Source: JACQFZ01 sp045810625
GTDB taxonomy: Bacteria > Pseudomonadota > Gammaproteobacteria > Acidiferrobacterales > Sulfurifustaceae
Direction of reading: 5' to 3'
Assembly (NCBI GenBank): GCA_045810625.1
Contig: JBJMVQ010000039.1
Location: 99,042-163,041, forward strand
DNA: 64,000 nt
Under the pieces are notes generated by a model. It was not told the DNA's origin, made no database searches, and saw nothing but the letters and a program-made list of their open reading frames with translations. Made by a program: the position numbers and the translations under genes. Below are positions 1-9,126 of this stretch, piece by piece. Each line of letters starts with the position of its first letter. The stretch's first letter is position 1.

Positions 1-5
1 CGAGT

Positions 6-84
6 GAGAACCGTGCGCACGGCGCACGCTACAGGAAGCTAAGAATCGTGCACCCGCGCGTCACATCCCCTCACCCTAGCCCTC
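6..84. repeat. Intergenic direct repeat, copy 1
   Basis: This 79-base segment recurs at 331-409 with a single visible mismatch (t at 66, c at 391). It begins with a small hairpin, GTGCGC-acg-GCGCAC, and ends in the C-rich run ctcaccctagccctc, which opens a G/C palindrome (to about 110). Such elements are typical of dispersed intergenic repeats in GC-rich proteobacteria. No coding signal is present. Confidence 0.75.
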
Positions 85-111
85 CCCCCGCGCGGGCGGG
101 GGAGAGGGAAG

Positions 112-192
112 TAGCCCGGATGGAGCCGAGCGGAATCTGGGTTGTTAGGAATGCTGCGGATTTGGACGCTGGGCGCCTTCATCCGGGCCACG
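112..192. repeat. Imperfect palindromic element (tagcccgga ... tccgggcca)
   Basis: The ends of this roughly 80-base segment are inverted repeats: tagcccggatgg near 113 and cttcatccgggcca near 178-191. Together with the flanking 79-base direct repeats it makes the whole gap before metY a mosaic of short repeat elements. I see no gene in it. Confidence 0.5.
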
Positions 193-330
193 TGCTTAGT
201 GCATGCCTAGCACGGCATCGCCGGTGAGACGGAAATTTATTTTTGCGTCGGCCTCCTTCAACATTACGAGACGCGTCTGGGTACTGCGGAGGATTGTTTA
301 ATCTGCGTTAGAACATGTAGCGCGCGCTAC

Positions 331-409
331 GAGAACCGTGCGCACGGCGCACGCTACAGGAAGCTAAGAATCGTGCACCCGCGCGTCACACCCCCTCACC
401 CTAGCCCTC
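331..409. repeat. Intergenic direct repeat, copy 2
   Basis: Second copy of the 79-base repeat at 6-84. The C-rich end continues into a palindrome whose arms are ccctctcccccacg and cgtgggcgagaggg (about 404-436). A shorter shared stretch, gcggaggatYgtttaatctgcgtt, also occurs at 286-309 and 485-508, so the duplication unit is longer than the conserved core but interrupted. Confidence 0.75.
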
Positions 410-554
410 TCCCCCACGTTCGTGGGCGAGAGGGAGATTTATTCTTGGGGCGTTCGAACATCACGGTCACCTCCTCCGCTTACCGCGGAGGATCGTTTAA
501 TCTGCGTTTCTTGAATTGCTAGTGCTGTTGTCAGGCTTGCTTCCCCCTCCCTCT

Positions 555-578
555 CCCTCCCCCGCATGCGGGGGAGGG
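555..578. repeat. 24-base perfect G/C palindrome before metY
   Basis: The sequence is CCCTCCCCCGCA followed at once by its exact reverse complement. It ends 34 bases before the metY start, so it is either in the 5' untranslated region or next to the promoter. There is no T-run, so it is not a classical terminator on the plus strand. The whole gap 1-612 otherwise holds only repeats. Confidence 0.7.
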
Positions 579-612
579 TTGGGGTGGGGGCAACGCGGGC
601 GGGAGAAACTAC

Positions 613-1899
613 GTGACTGATCGCCAATTCGGTATCGAAACGCTTTGCCTTCACGCTGGACAAATTCCCGATCCCGCGACCGGTTCGCGCGCGGTGCCGA
701 TCTACCAGACGACGTCGTACGTGTTCGACGACACCGACCACGCCGCGAGCCTGTTCAACCTGCAGACGTTCGGCAACATCTACACGCGCCTGATGAACCC
801 GACCACCGCTGTGCTCGAAGAGCGCATGGCGGCGCTGGAGAACGGGCGGGCGGCGCTGGCGCTGAGCTCGGGCATGGCGGCGCAGATGGTGGCGCTGTTG
901 ACCTTGATGGAGCAGGGCGATGAATTCGTCTCGGCGAGCACGCTCTACGGCGGCACGTATTCGCAGTTCGACGTGACGTTTCGGAAGTTCGGCATCACGC
1001 CGCGCTTCGTCGATCCCGAAGACCCGGAAAATTTCCGGCGCGCGATCACGGACAAGACCAAAGCGATCTACGCCGAGACGATCGGCAATCCGCTCAGCAA
1101 CGTACTCGACATCGAAGCGGTCGCGGCCGTGGCCAAGGAAGCGGGCGTGCCGCTCGTGATCGACAACACCTTCGCCACGCCGTTTCTCTGCCGGCCGATG
1201 GACTTCGGCGCGGACATCGTCGTGCATTCCGCGACCAAGTTCATCGGCGGGCACGGCACCTCGATGGGCGGGATCGTCGTGGAGTCGGGCCGGTTCAATT
1301 GGGCCAACGGCAAGTTCCCCGGCATGATCGAGCCGTCGAAGGGTTATCACGGCGTGCGTTTCTACGAGACGTTCGGCGACTTCGGCTTCACGATGAAGGC
1401 GCGTTGCGAGACGCTGCGCACGCTTGGGCCGAGCATGAGCCCGTTCAACGCGTTTTTGTTCCTGCAGGGCCTGGAAACGTTGCACGTGCGCATGGAGCGC
1501 CACGTCCAGAACGCCAAAGGCGTCGCCGAATTTCTGCAACAGCATCCGGCGGTGAGTTGGGTGAAGTATCCCGGACTGCCGGACAATCCTTATTACCGTC
1601 TAGCGCGTAAGTATTTGCCGAAGGGCGCCGGGTCGATCTTCACCTTCGGCGTCAAAGGCGGTGCGCAAGCCGGCGCGAAGTTCATTGAGAACGTACGTTT
1701 CTTGAGCCATCTGGCGAACGTCGGCGACGCGAAAACCCTGGTGATCCACCCGGCCTCTACGACGCATCGGCAGCTTTCGGAAGAACAGCAAATCTCGGCC
1801 GGTGTCACGCCCGACATGGTTCGCATCTCCGTCGGCCTGGAAACGCTGGACGATATCCTCTGGGACATCGATCAAGCGCTGCGAAGCGCGGGAAGCTGA
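613..1899 (+). CDS. metY: O-acetylhomoserine sulfhydrylase (aminocarboxypropyltransferase)
   Basis: PLP-dependent enzyme of the Cys/Met metabolism family that makes homocysteine from O-acetylhomoserine and sulfide, giving direct sulfhydrylation into methionine synthesis in the cytoplasm. The 428-residue length is normal for MetY and longer than MetB/MetC. Visible features are the YxR segment near residue 57 (IYTRLMNPT), the SSGMAA loop near 85-90, the DNTF segment near 184 and the PLP lysine at about 209 in HSATKFIGGHG. The start is GTG with GGGAG eight to nine bases upstream. No SAM riboswitch is recognisable in the repeat-rich leader. No other methionine genes are adjacent. Confidence in the MetY subfamily (rather than MetZ or MetB) is good because of the long C-terminal insert region and typical N-terminus. 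Confidence 0.93.
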   Translation: MTDRQFGIETLCLHAGQIPDPATGSRAVPIYQTTSYVFDDTDHAASLFNLQTFGNIYTRLMNPTTAVLEERMAALENGRAALALSSGMAAQMVALLTLMEQGDEFVSASTLYGGTYSQFDVTFRKFGITPRFVDPEDPENFRRAITDKTKAIYAETIGNPLSNVLDIEAVAAVAKEAGVPLVIDNTFATPFLCRPMDFGADIVVHSATKFIGGHGTSMGGIVVESGRFNWANGKFPGMIEPSKGYHGVRFYETFGDFGFTMKARCETLRTLGPSMSPFNAFLFLQGLETLHVRMERHVQNAKGVAEFLQQHPAVSWVKYPGLPDNPYYRLARKYLPKGAGSIFTFGVKGGAQAGAKFIENVRFLSHLANVGDAKTLVIHPASTTHRQLSEEQQISAGVTPDMVRISVGLETLDDILWDIDQALRSAGS

Positions 1900-1943
1900 G
1901 GCACGGTTGCGATCGGCATTGCGAGAGCGAGTCGGCGAACGTC

Positions 1944-2624
1944 GTGCGTTTACTCCTTATCGAGGGAATACCCGGGTCGGGTAAAACCGAAACCGCGCAA
2001 CATCTTTGGCGCGTCGCCCAAGTAGCCGGCATAGAGGCCAAATGGTATCTGGAGGAACATGCCGAGCATCCGGTTCATCCGCGCTCTCTCCGTCAACGAC
2101 GCCACGAGCCTTCTTTTCCCGATGAATGTTTGGATGCCTGGCGCGCGTTCGTCACGCAGTCGCTTTCTTCGCCGGTGCTGCACATTCTCGAAGGCAGCGC
2201 TTTTCAAAGCACGGTCAGGTTCATGCTGGAGTCCGAGCGGTCGGACATCGAGCAGTACTACCGGCAATTCGAAAATGTCACCGCGCCGTTGTCGCCGGCG
2301 CTCATTTATCTACGTCCGGCTGATGGTTTCCGTTTCTCGCGTGCTCTCGCCGTGCATCGCGGTGCGTCGTGGTCCCAGAAGGTGGCTGACTATCTTTCCG
2401 CCACGCAATACGGTCGGCGTCGCGGACTCGAAGGAGTCGATGGTATGTACCGTTTTTGGCAGGATTACGCGGAGCAATGCGACGCCTTGGTTACGACGTC
2501 CCGGCTTCCCAACTGCATCATCGATGTTGCGGTCGGTGATGAAGACCGGCGTCTGGCGGAAGCCGTCGTCTACTTCAGACGCATGACATTGACCGCGAAC
2601 AAAGCGTATCAGCCTTTTACCTGA
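1944..2624 (+). CDS. P-loop nucleoside/nucleotide kinase-like protein
   Basis: A 226-residue soluble protein that opens directly with a Walker A motif, GIPGSGKT at residues 8-15, as in small P-loop kinases of the AAA_33/zeta-toxin/uridine-kinase-like group. A DxxR-rich middle and a conserved-looking YLRP segment (around residue 122) fit a phosphotransferase fold, but I recognise no specific substrate motif. It starts at GTG 45 bases after metY and ends 29 bases before the cupin gene, so the three could be cotranscribed, yet nothing ties them functionally. It could phosphorylate a small molecule; that is inference from the P-loop alone. Confidence 0.7.
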   Translation: MRLLLIEGIPGSGKTETAQHLWRVAQVAGIEAKWYLEEHAEHPVHPRSLRQRRHEPSFPDECLDAWRAFVTQSLSSPVLHILEGSAFQSTVRFMLESERSDIEQYYRQFENVTAPLSPALIYLRPADGFRFSRALAVHRGASWSQKVADYLSATQYGRRRGLEGVDGMYRFWQDYAEQCDALVTTSRLPNCIIDVAVGDEDRRLAEAVVYFRRMTLTANKAYQPFT

Positions 2625-2653
2625 ATGAATGCCTCACAAGCTGGGGAATCGTC

Positions 2654-3070
2654 ATGAATATTCAGCAGCCAACGGTCCAAGCGGTCCGACCGGACCAAGA
2701 GGTGGCAACGCTGCAACGCCTGCCGTACTTCATCGGCATATCGGGGCAGACGGTCGGCGCATCGGGGCTGTCGATGCATCTGGTTGTTATTCCACCCGGC
2801 GCGCGCGCCGAACCGCACATTCACGTCGGCTACGAGACCGGGATCTACGTGCTCGAAGGGACCGTTTGCACGCGCTGGGGTCCGCGTCTCGAGAACGAGG
2901 TGATAAGCAAGCCCGGAGAGTTCTTGTTCGTCCCGCCCGGCGTCCCTCACGAAGCAATCAATCTAAGTGCCACCGAGCCGGCACGCGCCGTAGTGGCGAG
3001 AAACCACCCGGCCGAGCAGGATCTGGTTCAGCCGTACGTTCGCCCAGAGAATGCCGAGCGCAAGGCGTGA
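2654..3070 (+). CDS. Cupin-domain protein
   Basis: A 138-residue single-domain cupin. The first cupin motif is visible as H-I-H-x-G-Y-E-T-G-I-Y (residues about 55-65) with the metal-binding histidines and glutamate, followed by the glycine/proline strand GEFLFVPPGVPHEAIN containing the second-motif histidine. The fold binds a divalent metal and often acts as a sensor, dioxygenase or sugar-binding domain; substrate cannot be told. ATG start with GGGGA about seven bases upstream (2643-2647). It follows the P-loop kinase by 29 bases. Confidence 0.85.
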   Translation: MNIQQPTVQAVRPDQEVATLQRLPYFIGISGQTVGASGLSMHLVVIPPGARAEPHIHVGYETGIYVLEGTVCTRWGPRLENEVISKPGEFLFVPPGVPHEAINLSATEPARAVVARNHPAEQDLVQPYVRPENAERKA

Positions 3071-3829
3071 GCGGCGCTACGACGCAATCCGAGGTCGCTG
3101 TAAGGGTTCGAGCTGATCGAGAGCCGTCGTAGGCGCGCATTAAGCGAAGCGCATTGCGCGGTAAGTGAGCGGCTCGTCTGCACGAGCCCCGTCTCGGCGG
3201 ACGCGAAGCTCTACTGCGCAGAACTCCTTGCCAAAGCACGGGCGTTCCTTTCGCACGAGCGCGGAGCATCATCGCTTCACGCCGCCTCAATCTAGGATTA
3301 GGACAGTCCGGTCGTCAACGACGCGCGGAATTTTTTACTCGGTTAGTTCTCCGACTCCTGTCAGGCTCATCTTCCCCTGATGCGAAGGTGGTCTATGCGT
3401 TGCGACAACGTCGAGGTGTATTCACGCATACGCCAGACACCAGCCGCCCGTTTGATTCTTGCTGAGCTCGTATTCGACGTGAGCGAACGTTCGGCATAGC
3501 GGCGCTGCGTCGAGGTTTAAAAAACTTTTCGCGGCCGACGTCACCCGAAAACCAAAGGCGCCGTAGCTCGAGCGCTTCGCGCAAGCTTTTTAGCGTGAAT
3601 CTACTCGCTTGTCGCATGGCCTCTTCAATCGAATGGTCTTATTAATTCGCTTTCTGTCTACGGTATCCGGGTGCGACGCGATTGATAGGGCAAGCCGCGG
3701 GTGATACAACGACTCGGCTTGTTGGCGCTTGCGTGACGGGTATTTCAGATTGTGAACAAACTGCGCGTATGACAAGCATTGTCGCTCAGACGAGGGGAGC
3801 TCGTCTCTAACGAAGCTGGGAGAACTCCA
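3071..3829. other. Gene-poor gap with no recognised gene
   Basis: About 760 bases separate the cupin gene from the lipoprotein gene. Open frames here are short, arginine-rich and mutually overlapping, with no ribosome site or family resemblance. The only structure I see is a perfect 7-bp stem at 3788-3806 (agacgag / ctcgtct, loop GGGAG), listed separately. The stretch may be decayed coding sequence. Confidence 0.5.
3788..3806 (+). promoter_or_regulatory. Stem-loop in the leader of the lipoprotein gene
   Basis: Arms AGACGAG and CTCGTCT enclose the five-base loop GGGAG, 24 bases ahead of the ATG at 3830. A GGA in a hairpin loop is the minimal CsrA/RsmA recognition feature, but the flanking consensus is weak. 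The ribosome site GGGAG at 3818-3822 lies just downstream. Confidence 0.35.
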
Positions 3830-4492
3830 ATGCGAAGCGTCCTGATAGTGTCCTTGCTCGCGACGGTCCTCGCCCTCACAGCTTGCGCCAGCAATAAGCC
3901 AGTGGAGCTGGTGCAGATGCCGCACCGTGATGCCGACGTTTATCCCTGGGCGCAAAAGCGGGATGGGGTGTCGGTCACGGTTGACGAAATCGCTGATCCC
4001 GCCCGAGTGAAGCAATATTTCGGTGTCGATCTTCTCGAGGCCGGTCTTCTTCCGGTCGACGTCATCGCGTCGAACCATGGCCAGCACCGCGTCACACTAA
4101 AGCCTTCGGACGTCCTTTTGCTCGACGGTCGTCGAATCATCGATCCGCTTCCGATCGAGCGCGTAACGTCCATCGTCAAGGCTCACATGAGTCGGGTCAG
4201 AGCCGAGAGCGGGCGCAAGGTGGAGGCTTATTTCCGCAGCCTTGCTCTGCGCGAAACCACCCTCGCAGCGAACGATAGCTACCACGGCGTCTTGTTCTTC
4301 CCCGCGCCGCAAACATCGAAAAGGGACCGATTCTTTAGTGCGATAAACCTGTTCATCGAAGGTGGCACGAAGATGCGCGTGGCGTTGACCGACCTCGATA
4401 CGCAGGCGCGCATGCAGTTCGGGCCGTTTTCGCTTTCGGATGCGCCGCGTTGGCGGGAGTCCTCCTACGCCTCACGCTGGAAGACGTACTAG
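3830..4492 (+). CDS. Putative lipoprotein of unknown function
   Basis: A 220-residue protein that starts with a lipoprotein signal: MRS, a hydrophobic core VLIVSLLATVLAL and the lipobox LTAC with the acylated cysteine near residue 20. The ATG at 3830 is chosen over an upstream in-frame start at 3779 because it places the signal peptide at the N-terminus and has GGGAG eight bases ahead. The mature part has no Cys cluster or repeat. Predicted to be anchored in the inner or outer membrane facing the periplasm. I do not recognise the family. It stands alone between two large gaps. Confidence 0.75.
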   Translation: MRSVLIVSLLATVLALTACASNKPVELVQMPHRDADVYPWAQKRDGVSVTVDEIADPARVKQYFGVDLLEAGLLPVDVIASNHGQHRVTLKPSDVLLLDGRRIIDPLPIERVTSIVKAHMSRVRAESGRKVEAYFRSLALRETTLAANDSYHGVLFFPAPQTSKRDRFFSAINLFIEGGTKMRVALTDLDTQARMQFGPFSLSDAPRWRESSYASRWKTY

Positions 4493-5117
4493 CCCGGTTG
4501 TCATCCGTCGGTTCGTTCGGCCATCTCTAACGCGTCGTCAACCTCGATTCCGAAATCTCGTGACTCTTTCGAGCCTGCTGTAAGCGGCAGCTGGACTGCG
4601 TCCGCCGATAGCCCAGTGCGTGCTTTCGGTCGCCGCGTCGAGTGCGTTTCGTACCTGTGGACGCCAAGCCCCGTGTCGGCCGAGCGGATATATCAGCGAC
4701 ACCAGAGACAGCGTGCGCGAGATCAATGAGATTCGTCTCATGGCGCTGTTGATCCGGCCGGGTCGCCAAGCGCGATGACTTCGAAAGAAATTCAAAATTG
4801 GCGTGTGCGTACGACAGTCATTAAGTCGTATATTTCTGGTTGCGCCGCACAAGGTCGAGCTCCGCGACTGGGCCGATTGCGGACCTTATTCAACGCGACT
4901 TGGCCGGCAATTTCATACACAGCTCTCTGCCGCGTCGCTATTTGTCGCTACTCATACTTATATCTTCTTTACATATCTTCGGCAGGCTCTGTCGTACGGC
5001 GCTGTTAAAATGGGGCGATGTTCGGAAAGAACGTGCTTGGCGTCTGTTACAAAATGAGGGCTAGCGGTACATTCATTTTGCAAACGGTTCTTAGCACGGG
5101 AGGCCGATAATCGTGCC
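4493..5117. other. Gene-poor gap with no recognised gene
   Basis: This stretch of about 625 bases is visibly more AT-rich than its surroundings (for example 4920-4985). Overlapping frames of 70-100 codons exist but encode Arg/Ser/Cys-rich sequence with no start signals. It probably holds the promoter of the Nudix/MBL gene; I could not pick a convincing -35/-10 pair. Confidence 0.45.
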
Positions 5118-6782
5118 ATGAGTGTTCAGGTCCCACGTCCGGCAGCTACGCTCGTCTTGCTGCGTCCCGGTCCTCGGGGTGCCGAGGTGCTGATGCTGCA
5201 ACGCTCGCGGAACGCCGCATTCCTCGGGGGCGCCTACGTGTTTCCCGGCGGCTCGCTCGAGCCGCAGGATGCCGACGAGCGGGTATTGCGGCGCGTGGTT
5301 GGTCTGACGGCGGAGCAGGCGAATGCGCGTCTCGGTCTCGCCTCGGGCGCGCTTTCGTACTACGTCGCGGCAATCCGCGAATGCTTCGAAGAAGCCGGCG
5401 TTCTTCTCATCAAAAACGCCGATGGAAGTCTTGCGACGGCGGATCAAGCGGCGTCGCTGCTGCGCTACCGTCACCAACCGTTTGCCGAATTTCTGGAAGC
5501 CGAGAACCTTTTTATTCCGGGCGATGCCCTCGCGTACTTCGGTCATTGGGTCACCGTGCCCGGCCGCGCGCGCCGCTTCGATACGCGCTTTTTCGTCGCG
5601 CTCGCGCCGGAGGGTCAAGCGGGCTCGAACGATGCCGCCGAAACCGTGCACGACGTCTGGCTGCGCCCCGCCGAAGCGCTCGAGCGCGGCGCGCGCGGGG
5701 AAATCGAGGTCGTGTTCGCGACAAAGTACACACTCAGCGAGCTGGCGCGCTTCGCCGACCCGAAGGACGCGTTCGCTCACGCGGCCAGCCTGCCTGAGAT
5801 CGAATCGAACCGCGCCTGTCGCGCGCAGGGAAAAGAGGGCGAGAAGATTTTTCGCCGCGCCGACCCTCAGTATTTCGAGATACATTGGTGCGATCCGGAA
5901 GAAACCGGCACGACGACCTACGACATCGTGCCGGGACAACCAAAGCGCCTCGATCGCTTCGTGACGCGCCTGACCGCACCGAACGCCGGCATGATGACCG
6001 GTCCGGGCACGAACACCTACATCGTCGGAGAGCACGATCTGGCGGTGATCGATCCGGGGCCGGCGATCGCATCGCACACGGAGAAGATTCTCGACATCAC
6101 AAAGGAGTTGCTCACGCATACGGGCGGCCGGCTGCGATGGATCATCTGCACGCACACCCACCCCGATCATTCGCCGGCCGCGGCGATCCTCAAAGCCGCA
6201 ACGGGTGCGCAGGTGCTGGGTCAGCCCGCGCCGGAAGGACAGGATGCATCGTTCAAGCCCGACGTCGTGCTCGAAAACGGCCAGCGCATCCCCCTGGGCG
6301 GCGCGGACAGTACGTTGACGCTACGCGCCATCCATACGCCCGGGCATGCATCGAACCATCTTTGCTACCTGCTCGAAGAGACCCGCATGCTTTTCACGGG
6401 CGATCACGTCATGCAAGGCTCGACCGTCGTCATCAATCCGCCGGACGGCGATATGCGCGCGTACCTCACTTCACTCGAGCGCCTGCTTGCCGAGGACATT
6501 GCGATCATCGCGCCCGGGCATGGTTATCTCGTCGGCGCGCCGCATAAAGAGATACGGCGTCTCATCGCACACCGGCTCGCGCGGGAAAACAAAGTCAAAT
6601 GGGCGCTCCAAAAAACCGGGCCTGCGTCGCTCGAGGAACTCCTCCCGCTCGTGTACGACGATGTTCCAGCGGGCTTGCATCGCTGGGCGGCACGCTCGCT
6701 GACGGCACATCTTGAAAAGCTCCTTGCCGACGGCGTGGTCAGCAGCGAGCGCGCACGCTATGCACTGGTTCAATCGCCGTGA
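5118..6782 (+). CDS. Nudix hydrolase / metallo-beta-lactamase-fold fusion protein
   Basis: A 554-residue two-domain cytoplasmic enzyme. Residues 1 to about 250 form a long-insert Nudix domain of the NUDT19 type: FPGG near 41-44, then after an insertion the core helix REC-FEEAGVLL (about 91-101), the Nudix metal site. Residues about 285-500 are a LACTB2-like metallo-beta-lactamase fold: GPGTNTYIV, the zinc motif THTHPDH (about 345-351), HTPGH (about 411-415), TGDH and the late APGHG. A winged-helix-like tail (about 505-554) follows, as in LACTB2. Nudix enzymes cleave nucleoside diphosphate-X bonds (NUDT19 relatives use CoA); LACTB2-type proteins hydrolyse esters or RNA. The actual substrate is not shown. 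ATG start; the reading frame is continuous, so this is a true fusion rather than two genes. Confidence 0.88.
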   Translation: MSVQVPRPAATLVLLRPGPRGAEVLMLQRSRNAAFLGGAYVFPGGSLEPQDADERVLRRVVGLTAEQANARLGLASGALSYYVAAIRECFEEAGVLLIKNADGSLATADQAASLLRYRHQPFAEFLEAENLFIPGDALAYFGHWVTVPGRARRFDTRFFVALAPEGQAGSNDAAETVHDVWLRPAEALERGARGEIEVVFATKYTLSELARFADPKDAFAHAASLPEIESNRACRAQGKEGEKIFRRADPQYFEIHWCDPEETGTTTYDIVPGQPKRLDRFVTRLTAPNAGMMTGPGTNTYIVGEHDLAVIDPGPAIASHTEKILDITKELLTHTGGRLRWIICTHTHPDHSPAAAILKAATGAQVLGQPAPEGQDASFKPDVVLENGQRIPLGGADSTLTLRAIHTPGHASNHLCYLLEETRMLFTGDHVMQGSTVVINPPDGDMRAYLTSLERLLAEDIAIIAPGHGYLVGAPHKEIRRLIAHRLARENKVKWALQKTGPASLEELLPLVYDDVPAGLHRWAARSLTAHLEKLLADGVVSSERARYALVQSP

Positions 6783-7011
6783 CTTGATCACAAAGGGAGC
6801 GTGTCGGGCAGCGCAACATTATCCGAACGGCAAACATGCGTATTAGGGTAAGCAGAGTGGTTGGAAGAGCGTGACGACCGGCGTTAGCGTGCTGCCCGGG
6901 TGGCGTTGCTCGTACGACCGCACCTGTCGTTCGAGGCGGATGCTCGACGTGCGCCGCAAAAGCAGCGGGTGCGGCGTAAGCCGAACCCGGTTGCGTTAGG
7001 AAATTGGGGAA

Positions 7012-8970
7012 CTAGCCGGTGCGGCTGAGCGGTGCGCTGATCGGATCGAAATCGAGCAGCTTCAGAATCCCTTCCACCCGTTTTTCGAGCGCGCGTTCCT
7101 GCTCGTGCACGCCCTCGCGGATGTGGTCGAGCTCGCTGATCCGTGCTTCGAGCGTATCGGTCGCTTTGTGGATGCGTTTGATCGATTCGAGCCGCCGGCG
7201 GAGCAGAATTTGGTGCTCGCGTACCTGCGACTCCATCGGCGACATGATCGTCTTCAGCCACGCGTCGGCGTCGCGATTCGCCATCCGGTAGATGGCGCGG
7301 ACTTTGGCCACGGACGATTCGAAGAACTTGCGCGTCAACGCCTGCTGTTCCGTAAAGACGAGCGACAGGCCCTTCACGAATTGCTCGTGCTTCGATTCGA
7401 GACGTTTGATCTCGCGCAGGTAGCGCGTCACTGAGAGCCCGGCCGGTTTCACGTTGGCGAGACCGTACTCTTCCTGGAATTTGCGGTACACGCCTTCCAT
7501 CATGTCCTTGATTTCGTTCGCCTGCGCCGCCGCCTGCTCCATGGTCTTGTGGGCGTGCACGAAGAAGTTGTCCATGCACGCCTTGAGGCCGGCGGTGGTC
7601 ATGCTGATTTCCATATCGCGCTTCGTCTGCGCAATCAGGGCGTCGATGTTCTTCAGGTTGAGATGCGTGTACAGCACGTTCGTCTGCTGCGAGAAGATGC
7701 TGCGCGTCGCCTGAAATCGCTGCAGGCTCTTCTCGAAGACTTCCTTGTCTCCCTTGACCTTCTGCATCATGTGGTCGATGACGTCGAAGTTCTTGCCGTT
7801 CAGGCCGCGCAGCTCGTCCATGTGCTCATGCACGCCCTGCAGCCGCTGCTTCAACAGCTGACGCATCGCTTCGATCACGAACTGAACGTCGCCGCCGATC
7901 GCGTCGCGCACGATCTCGCGTTTCGCCGGAAGGATTTCGGTCGCGAGCGCGCCTTCGAGATTACGGATGCGGCTGCGTTCGATGATCTTCGAATCTTTCT
8001 TGATCTTGCCGAGCAGCGCTTTTTGCGCCGAGACCGGATAGACATTGTGCTCGGGAATGTCGAGCGTCCGCGCGGTCTCGCGGATCTGCCGGTCGATCTC
8101 ACGGTTGACCTCGTTCCAGTCGCGCAGCTCGTCCCACAATCCGTCGATCTTGTTCAGGACGACGAGCCGCCCCTTGCCGCCGTTTTCTTTGGCTCCGGTG
8201 ATATGGTCGTGCCAAACCTGGATGTCTGTTTTCGTGACGCCGGCGTCGGCCGCGAGGATGAAGAGCACCGCGTGCGCGCTCGGCAACAGGTTGAGCGTCA
8301 GCTCGGGCTCGGAGCCGAGCGCGTTCAGGCCCGGCGTGTCGAGAATGACGAGGCCGCCGTCGAGGAGCGGATGCGGCAGGTTGATGATCGCGTGGCGCCA
8401 GCGCGGAATTTCGACCAAGCCGTTATCGGTGACGCGCACGCCCGGTTGGGTTTCGTCCTCGGCGATGTGTAGGCCGAGCGCCTGCGCGGCGTCGCGCTCG
8501 ACCGGCTTCACCTCGGTGATGTGTTGCAGCGTCTTCGCCATGCTATCGGCGGACTTCACGTCGAGGGGGACGACGGTCCATTCGTCCGGGAACGTCCGAA
8601 ACTCGGCGATGGTCGTGCCGCTCTTGCGCGTCTCGATCGGCAGGAGCCGAAGCTCCGGTGGCCGCGACGCGTCGTGCAGCAGCTCGGTCGGACACATCGT
8701 CGTGCGACCGGCGCTCGACGGCAGGATGCGCGAGCCGAAGTCGGCGAAGAAGACGGCGTTGATCAGCTCGGATTTGCCGCGGGAGAACTCGGCGACGAAA
8801 GCGATATACAGCTTGTCGTCGCGCAGCGTGCCGAGCACCTGCTCGAGCCGCTGGTCAACCTGGGTGTCGGAGAGTTCCTGCTCTTTGAGCCATTGCTTGA
8901 GCTCGGTGATGCCGCCGGCCAAGGCCTGACGCCATCCGCCGTATTGTTCGAACTGCTGCTCCAGGCTCAA
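7012..8970 (-). CDS. Dynamin-like large GTPase
   Basis: A 652-residue protein with an N-terminal dynamin-type GTPase domain: P-loop EFSRGKSELIN with GKS at residues 65-67, a switch-I threonine in RTTMCP (about 90), DTPGLNAL for G3 and LNKIDG for G4. The rest is long and helical with several coiled-coil stretches, including a C-terminal segment rich in E/R/L. Bacterial dynamin-like proteins remodel or protect membranes. Many occur in pairs; this one is alone, followed by the Nudix/MBL gene convergently and preceded by mutM 156 bases upstream on the same strand. No transmembrane helix is obvious, so membrane association would be peripheral. Confidence 0.88.
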   Translation of the reverse strand: MSLEQQFEQYGGWRQALAGGITELKQWLKEQELSDTQVDQRLEQVLGTLRDDKLYIAFVAEFSRGKSELINAVFFADFGSRILPSSAGRTTMCPTELLHDASRPPELRLLPIETRKSGTTIAEFRTFPDEWTVVPLDVKSADSMAKTLQHITEVKPVERDAAQALGLHIAEDETQPGVRVTDNGLVEIPRWRHAIINLPHPLLDGGLVILDTPGLNALGSEPELTLNLLPSAHAVLFILAADAGVTKTDIQVWHDHITGAKENGGKGRLVVLNKIDGLWDELRDWNEVNREIDRQIRETARTLDIPEHNVYPVSAQKALLGKIKKDSKIIERSRIRNLEGALATEILPAKREIVRDAIGGDVQFVIEAMRQLLKQRLQGVHEHMDELRGLNGKNFDVIDHMMQKVKGDKEVFEKSLQRFQATRSIFSQQTNVLYTHLNLKNIDALIAQTKRDMEISMTTAGLKACMDNFFVHAHKTMEQAAAQANEIKDMMEGVYRKFQEEYGLANVKPAGLSVTRYLREIKRLESKHEQFVKGLSLVFTEQQALTRKFFESSVAKVRAIYRMANRDADAWLKTIMSPMESQVREHQILLRRRLESIKRIHKATDTLEARISELDHIREGVHEQERALEKRVEGILKLLDFDPISAPLSRTG

Positions 8971-9126
8971 AGCCGGCTCCCCATTTAGTGATTGTTGTTA
9001 AGAACCCGCGGGCGTGCGTTGCACGTTCAGGCGGACGGTCGCGTAGCTTGCGACCCACGCCGAAAGTCTAGTTCACCGTATTTCCCCAGTAAAAGACCGC
9101 TCTTCGGGAAGACCGATGAGCGGCGG

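Noticed and set aside
439..1545. 368-codon open frame antisense to metY
   Set aside because: Arg/His/Ala-rich composition typical of the reverse strand of a GC-rich gene, and metY is unambiguous.
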